A DNA stretch of 64,000 nt. Origin: Ancylostoma caninum. Taxonomy: Eukaryota; Nematoda; Chromadorea; Rhabditida; Ancylostomatidae. The DNA is taken from contig JBAJFG010000555.1 of NCBI GenBank assembly GCA_037903475.1, forward strand, positions 186,001 to 250,000. Reading direction: 5' to 3'. Under the pieces are notes generated by a model that made no database searches, was not told where the DNA came from, and was given only the letters and a program-made list of their open reading frames with translations. Positions 60,276 through 64,000 of the stretch are shown piece after piece. Each line of letters opens with the position of its first letter. Within the stretch, counting starts at the first letter, position 1. Position numbers and translations under genes: made by a program.

Positions 60276-61131
60276 GTGAGTGAAATGGTGCGAGAAGGAC
60301 AACTAGCATTTTTGTCGCGTGCGGCATTGAGAATGGTGCGGCTGCCTATAGACACTTGCTTTGAACGATTTTTCGTGTTTATTCCTCGATTCTAAATTAC
60401 AAAGCAAATAAATCGCAATAACTGTTGAAATTTGAGAAGAAATCGAAAAAAGATGCAGAAAAGGCGAAATTTCTATGCGAGCCGCAACGCGACCGCGCCG
60501 CGTACTCATACAGCAGCCGCGACGCGACCGCGCTGCGTTTAGATATAGCAACCATGTATGTGTGCGGATTTGTTTATTGGTTCTAACCGCAGATCCTAAT
60601 CCAATTAAAAATTTTTGGGCACCCCCGCAGGAGGCGTCGTGGTCCATGCGCGTGCACAACCATTTCCTGCAAGAGTGCGGTCGCGTCGCATCTATTGAAA
60701 CGACAGGCAGATTAGTGATTTTGTCCATGATACTCGAGCAGTATGCAATTTTAGAGATAAAATAAGATTTCCACACGAATAGTACATGTTTCCTCATGCA
60801 AACACAACTAAACAGTAAAGGATCCGTTGCTTATGAAGAGAATGCAGACGTTTAGACGCACACGCTTGGCCCGCCACTTTTCCATTCTTCTTTCCTTTCA
60901 CGACTAATAAACGTCAGGAAATTCGTTTTCTACCCATTTTACGCACCCTCGCATTACAAACTCTCGTTTTAAGCGGCTAAAAGCAGCAGCATTAGAACCG
61001 TGCCCAGTATTGATTAGTGGCGATGTGGTTGCGTGCGGTTGCGGTGCGGTCGTGAAAGTTTTTCTTCCAAATTCTTGATGCTGTATGATATGGTCCTGTT
61101 CATAGCGCAACAAAAATGTGCTCTATTTCAG
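60276..61131 (+). other. Intron 6 (about 0.86 kb)
   Basis: Contains a GC-rich inverted arrangement at about 60475-60700: ACGCGACCGCGCCGC at the left, duplicated once (ACGCGACCGCGCTGC), with an inverse copy GTGCGGTCGCGTCGC on the right. Nothing else is recognised. Confidence 0.75.
60475..60700. repeat. GC-rich inverted repeat, ACGCGACCGCGC family
   Basis: The left part has two tandem copies (60487-60501, 60521-60535). The right part carries the inverse GTGCGGTCGCGTCGC at about 60676-60690. The same core recurs near 23057-23072 and, more loosely, near 63209-63222, so it is a dispersed family; a MITE is likely. Confidence 0.5.
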
Positions 61132-61248
61132 ATTCCGCACCCCAGCCTTGGCCGCTGATGCTGAATTTTCTCGATTAGATGATTTCCATAATTATGGTCA
61201 AACCTACATCGATACTAGTTATCCAGATAGTGGATTAGATATGGACAG
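61132..61248 (+). CDS. Exon 7 of the 389-aa gene
   Basis: Acceptor CTCTATTTCAG, donor GGACAG|GTTTGT. One base completes the Gly codon from exon 6, then 38 codons and two bases follow. It encodes residues about 264-302. It is acidic and aromatic with several Tyr (NYGQTYIDTSYPDSGLDMD) and could hold SH2- or PTB-type docking tyrosines (inference). Phase matches both neighbours. Confidence 0.9.
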
Positions 61249-61310
61249 GTTTGTTGCAGATTTTTTTCTGTTTCCTTTCCTTCAAAAATCTATTTTTCCA
61301 AAATTTTCAG
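61249..61310 (+). other. Intron 7 (62 bp)
   Basis: A short T-rich intron ending AAATTTTCAG, the standard nematode acceptor form. Its small size contrasts with the 20-kb introns earlier in the gene. Confidence 0.9.
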
Positions 61311-61437
61311 GTCATCAACCCCCGATCAATCGATGGGATCAATGACAGTGACGTCATCCGACTCGCGAGTGACGTCATCTGACTCGAGCCGTGAAGATCG
61401 CTGTGATGATTTGTTTGAAACGCTGCGACGAGAAATG
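61311..61437 (+). CDS. Exon 8 of the 389-aa gene, with a 21-bp internal duplication
   Basis: Acceptor AATTTTCAG, donor GAAATG|GTTCGT. One base completes an Arg codon, then 42 whole codons follow; it ends in phase 0. It encodes residues about 303-345. It starts with a Ser/Thr-rich stretch (SSTPDQSMGSMTVTSSD) containing the tandem heptad VTSSDSR-VTSSDSS, from the 21-bp duplication at 61348-61389. It ends with the beginning of a coiled coil (CDDLFETLRREM). The Ser-rich part is probably a disordered phosphorylation region. Confidence 0.9.
61348..61389 (+). repeat. Tandem 21-bp duplication with two TGACGTCA palindromes
   Basis: Two 21-bp units (61348-61368, 61369-61389) differ at few positions. 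Each contains TGACGTCA (61349-61356, 61370-61377), the consensus CREB/ATF site. It lies inside coding sequence, so any regulatory role is inference. Confidence 0.85.
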
Positions 61438-61502
61438 GTTCGTGTTTTCACAAGTTTTTGCGATCAATAATCGATTTCCCGCCAAATTTATTGATTTTGC
61501 AG
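61438..61502 (+). other. Intron 8 (65 bp)
   Basis: A short T-rich intron, donor GTTCGT and acceptor GATTTTGCAG. Confidence 0.9.
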
Positions 61503-61637
61503 CATGCGATGCGTGCACGCGACGCGGCTATACTTGCCGACTTGCACCGTGTCGAGTCACAGATACAAAGCGTGAAAATGGCCCGTCTCGGGATCTATGG
61601 CACGTCACCGCAGCCTGTGCCAAGTCTACCGATCTGA
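61503..61637 (+). CDS. Exon 9, last coding exon, C-terminal coiled coil
   Basis: A phase-0 exon of 44 codons plus TGA at 61635-61637, encoding residues 346-389. With exon 8 it forms a coiled coil of about 35 residues (about 335-370), with hydrophobic residues at heptad-like spacing through LFETLRREM, AAILADLHRV and ESQIQSVK. A Pro-rich tail (SPQPVPSLPI) ends the protein. Small C-terminal coiled coils commonly drive oligomerisation, for example in some ion-channel tails and scaffold proteins, but the family is not recognised. Two other frames stay open longer but do not match exon 8 in phase. Confidence 0.88.
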   Translation, partial: HAMRARDAAILADLHRVESQIQSVKMARLGIYGTSPQPVPSLPI

Positions 61638-62280
61638 TTGTGACAGTTGTCCAGTTCTCCTACTTACCATAATCGGTATCTAATTTCTCCAGATGTATTC
61701 CTTCTTTACTATCTTCTTTTTATGTCAGATATGTTGTTTGTTCTATTGTGAGAGGGTTTCTCGATGTCACTAGTTGACCATTGGTGCTCTGGGACATTTG
61801 GGACGATCTTCTCTATTAGCGCTATTGTTTGATTTATACTTGATACGGTAATATATAATAAGCTGTTGTCATTTTTCCCAAATATATAGTAGTAATAGTA
61901 CTCAGATCCTCCTCTTTTGCCACAGTATCCTTTTACAGTACCCTTTTTCTCTGTGTCTCTCCCACCCATTGTACATTCTTTTTTGTCTTGATTTGACCCT
62001 TTAATGTGTGCGGGTTAGAATTTTATCCTGATGATAATGATGACCATATTCGGGCGCTACTAAGCCCATTTTGTGTATGACGTACTAATCGGTAATTGTA
62101 AACCCAGTGTGTGTTCGTTATTAGAAGCCGTCTGCCCCGCCCAGTCTCTCCCCAACCCTTCTCCTCGTGCACATGGAGAAGGATGAAACTAAACTAGAGA
62201 CGCAATTATGCAGAGTGGTGTAAATTCGTGAAAAGTAGTATTAAATCGTTGTCACCAATAAATCTCAATGCATTGCTGTT
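61638..62280 (+). other. 3' UTR
   Basis: Non-coding, T-rich sequence after the stop, ending shortly after the AATAAA at 62257-62262. It includes microsatellite-like AGTAGTAATAG near 61890. The cleavage site itself is not visible in the sequence. Confidence 0.6.
62257..62262 (+). terminator. Polyadenylation signal AATAAA
   Basis: The CACCAATAAATCTC context is 620 bp after the stop and is followed within about 20 bp by T-rich sequence (TGCTGTTCGTG). It is the best poly(A) signal downstream of the gene. Confidence 0.6.
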
Positions 62281-64000
62281 CGTGTTTGTATTGGAAGTCT
62301 TATGGAGCAGATTTATTAGAGCTATGTGGACTTTTTAACTCAGAAGTGGTCAGGATGTGATGGGTCCTTTAAGATTTGGTCATACATAAAGGCAGTTTAT
62401 ACTGGCAGCATGTGTTTGACGCGCATGTGTGGATTTGATAAATGGTAGCCTTAGTCAGGGCTTTAACGCAGCTCTAACGCAAGTGAAACGCACGCATTTG
62501 CGGCCGTATGGCATTTTCAGCTAACGCATGGACGCATTGATGAAATTTGAAATTCTTGTAAAATAAAGCGCTAGCGTACATATCACGGTAACCAGTCTTC
62601 ACGAAAATTCCTTACGAAGATATGCATGCGTCTGACGTGCGACTAACGCACGCATCTAGTATAAATTGCCCTGTAATCTAGATCTTGTACAGATACCCTT
62701 AGCCGTAGTGAGAAGATCGTGTGCCTATTCGTAGTAGGGTACTCGTTCAGTGAAAAAAATTGAGGTCTGACTGACACAAAACCCTCTCTTGGATGAATCA
62801 AGCTTGATATTGTTTAACTATTTATCAGTTTACTCGTAGAGCAATAAGCGGAAGTTGCACAAACGTAACAAACACTATGAGTTGGCCAGAATTCAACAAA
62901 AAGAAGGGAGTAAGAACAGTTGCAAGGGTAACTGTGGTAATGACTGCAACAAAAAACTACAATGACCGTCAATGGCGGTGCGTTTTTCACGACCTTGAAA
63001 GGCACGCAGCGCGACTGCGCCACTGGTACTGGAATCATCTCCCGGACAACAAACTTTGAGGTTTTCTGATAGTTAGTTAGTTTTCTCTATGACAAATATG
63101 TTCAACAATTATCAAGAAAATCAAACCAAGAGGATCCGCCTATTGATCTCAGAGCAATCCCAGCCCTTTGTCGCGTTGCGGCATGCGATCATCGGTGAGC
63201 GACGCGGTCGCGTGGCGTGTTTTTCGAGGCCGCTTCCTACCGTATGTTAATCATGCCATATTCCGATTTATTATAACTACAGAAAATAGTAGAACTTAGC
63301 CATCTGGACGCCAATGACACAAAAAAAGCTTCTTAGGTGTCGAAATATCAGAGAACAGGATCTGTAGCATGGAGATGGATAGCTTGATCACGTGGCGATG
63401 TTCAAAGGACAAAAAGCCGCTGATGAGATGTCCAACTGGACACAGATGAATGGTGTTATTACGAAACCTGCTGAATTCTAAGCAAAACAACTTCGATACC
63501 AAATCGGCTATTGCTGTGTAGAGATTGAATTAAGAAAAAGAAAGCCCGGTCATGCGTTCCCGCAATCTGGCCCTCAGCACTGGAATCCAACAAAGCTAGG
63601 AAGTATGAGAAACACTGGTACAGTTGGGACTACGGTAGCTTGGGTGGCTGCTTCTGATTGTTCTGCACCACATGGAGCGAGGAGTTCTTGGAAACAAAGT
63701 GACCAAAAAAAGTGAAAACAACGTCGAGGAAATACATAAAGGTACATTATGCAATATTTCATTTCATTTCACACTTTATGAAGTGTCTCATGTCGCTGAT
63801 CAGTAACGAGCCCTGGCTGCGACTAAGGGTTGAAACTTTAGCTAGGAATGTGGCTCGGTCAGCTGAGAGCGCTAGAATGAGCGATAGCCGAAAACAGATG
63901 ACTATCGCCTACCCTCGCTCTTACGTGGATCCTCAGGAGCCGCATAACGCATAACATTACAAAGCCAACGGCGACATTAGTCACCATGAACTGTGCTCAT
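62281..64000. other. Downstream flank, no supported gene
   Basis: Short open frames here have no convincing splice sites. It contains an inverted-repeat element (62391-62670) and a CG-rich ACGCGGTCGCG-type motif near 63210. A neighbouring gene may begin beyond the window edge. Confidence 0.45.
62391..62670. mobile_element. MITE-like element, TIR GGCAGTTTATACT
   Basis: The left end GGCAGTTTATACTGG (62391-62405) is mirrored by the right end CTAGTATAAATTGCC (62656-62670), 13 of 15 bases matching, with weaker similarity continuing inward. The interior has repeated TAACGCA motifs. A related interior (TTAACGCATTAACGAAGTTT then GAAACCCTTGT) lies at about 35270-35310. It is 280 bp, non-coding, superfamily unassigned. 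Confidence 0.55.

Noticed and set aside
60303..60797. 164-codon minus-strand frame
   Set aside because: Runs antisense through intron 6 and the CG-rich inverted repeat; an open frame on the plus strand overlaps it. Composition artefact.

Overview
The window looks like nuclear DNA from a nematode, most likely a rhabditid/strongylid-type worm with large introns. There is no operon of long ORFs. The only convincing coding signal is a chain of short exons on the + strand with nematode-style splice sites (TTTTCAG or ATTTCAG acceptors; GTGAGT, GTACGT, GTAAGT and GTTAGT donors) and an AATAAA signal downstream of the stop. No tRNA, rRNA or CRISPR array was recognised. The species call is inference from splice style and repeat content.

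One gene appears to fill most of the window. Eight exons between 27465 and 61637 join in perfect phase to a TGA stop. A short ATG exon at 4466-4515 has the right phase to be the first exon. The assembled model spans about 57 kb, has 1170 coding bases and predicts a 389-residue protein. I do not recognise its family. It is Ser/Thr-rich and probably intracellular, with a basic patch in the middle, an acidic/aromatic stretch and a short C-terminal coiled coil. Introns of about 22.9 kb (intron 1) and 21.8 kb (intron 4) make up most of the sequence.

Region by region: 1-4450 is upstream flank with a long (ATTC)n array and a 282-bp inverted-repeat element. 4466-4515 is the probable first exon. 4516-27464 is intron 1, with a degenerate array of about 100-bp units, microsatellites, minisatellites and MITE-like elements. 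27465-34026 holds exons 2-4. 34027-55825 is intron 4, with a hAT-type MITE bearing an 8-bp target duplication, a 49-bp-arm hairpin, several GC-rich islands and many copies of a palindromic element. 55826-61637 holds exons 5-9. 61638 to about 62280 is the 3' UTR. The rest is downstream flank without a gene I can support.

The most unusual signal is a recurring short box, GGACGAGTTGTCTCGC in intron 1 and the related GGACCAGTTCTCGC flanking exon 3 and preceding exon 5. It recurs every 100-200 bp, and two of the clusters have copies in both orientations. It does not behave like an ordinary satellite or transposon end.
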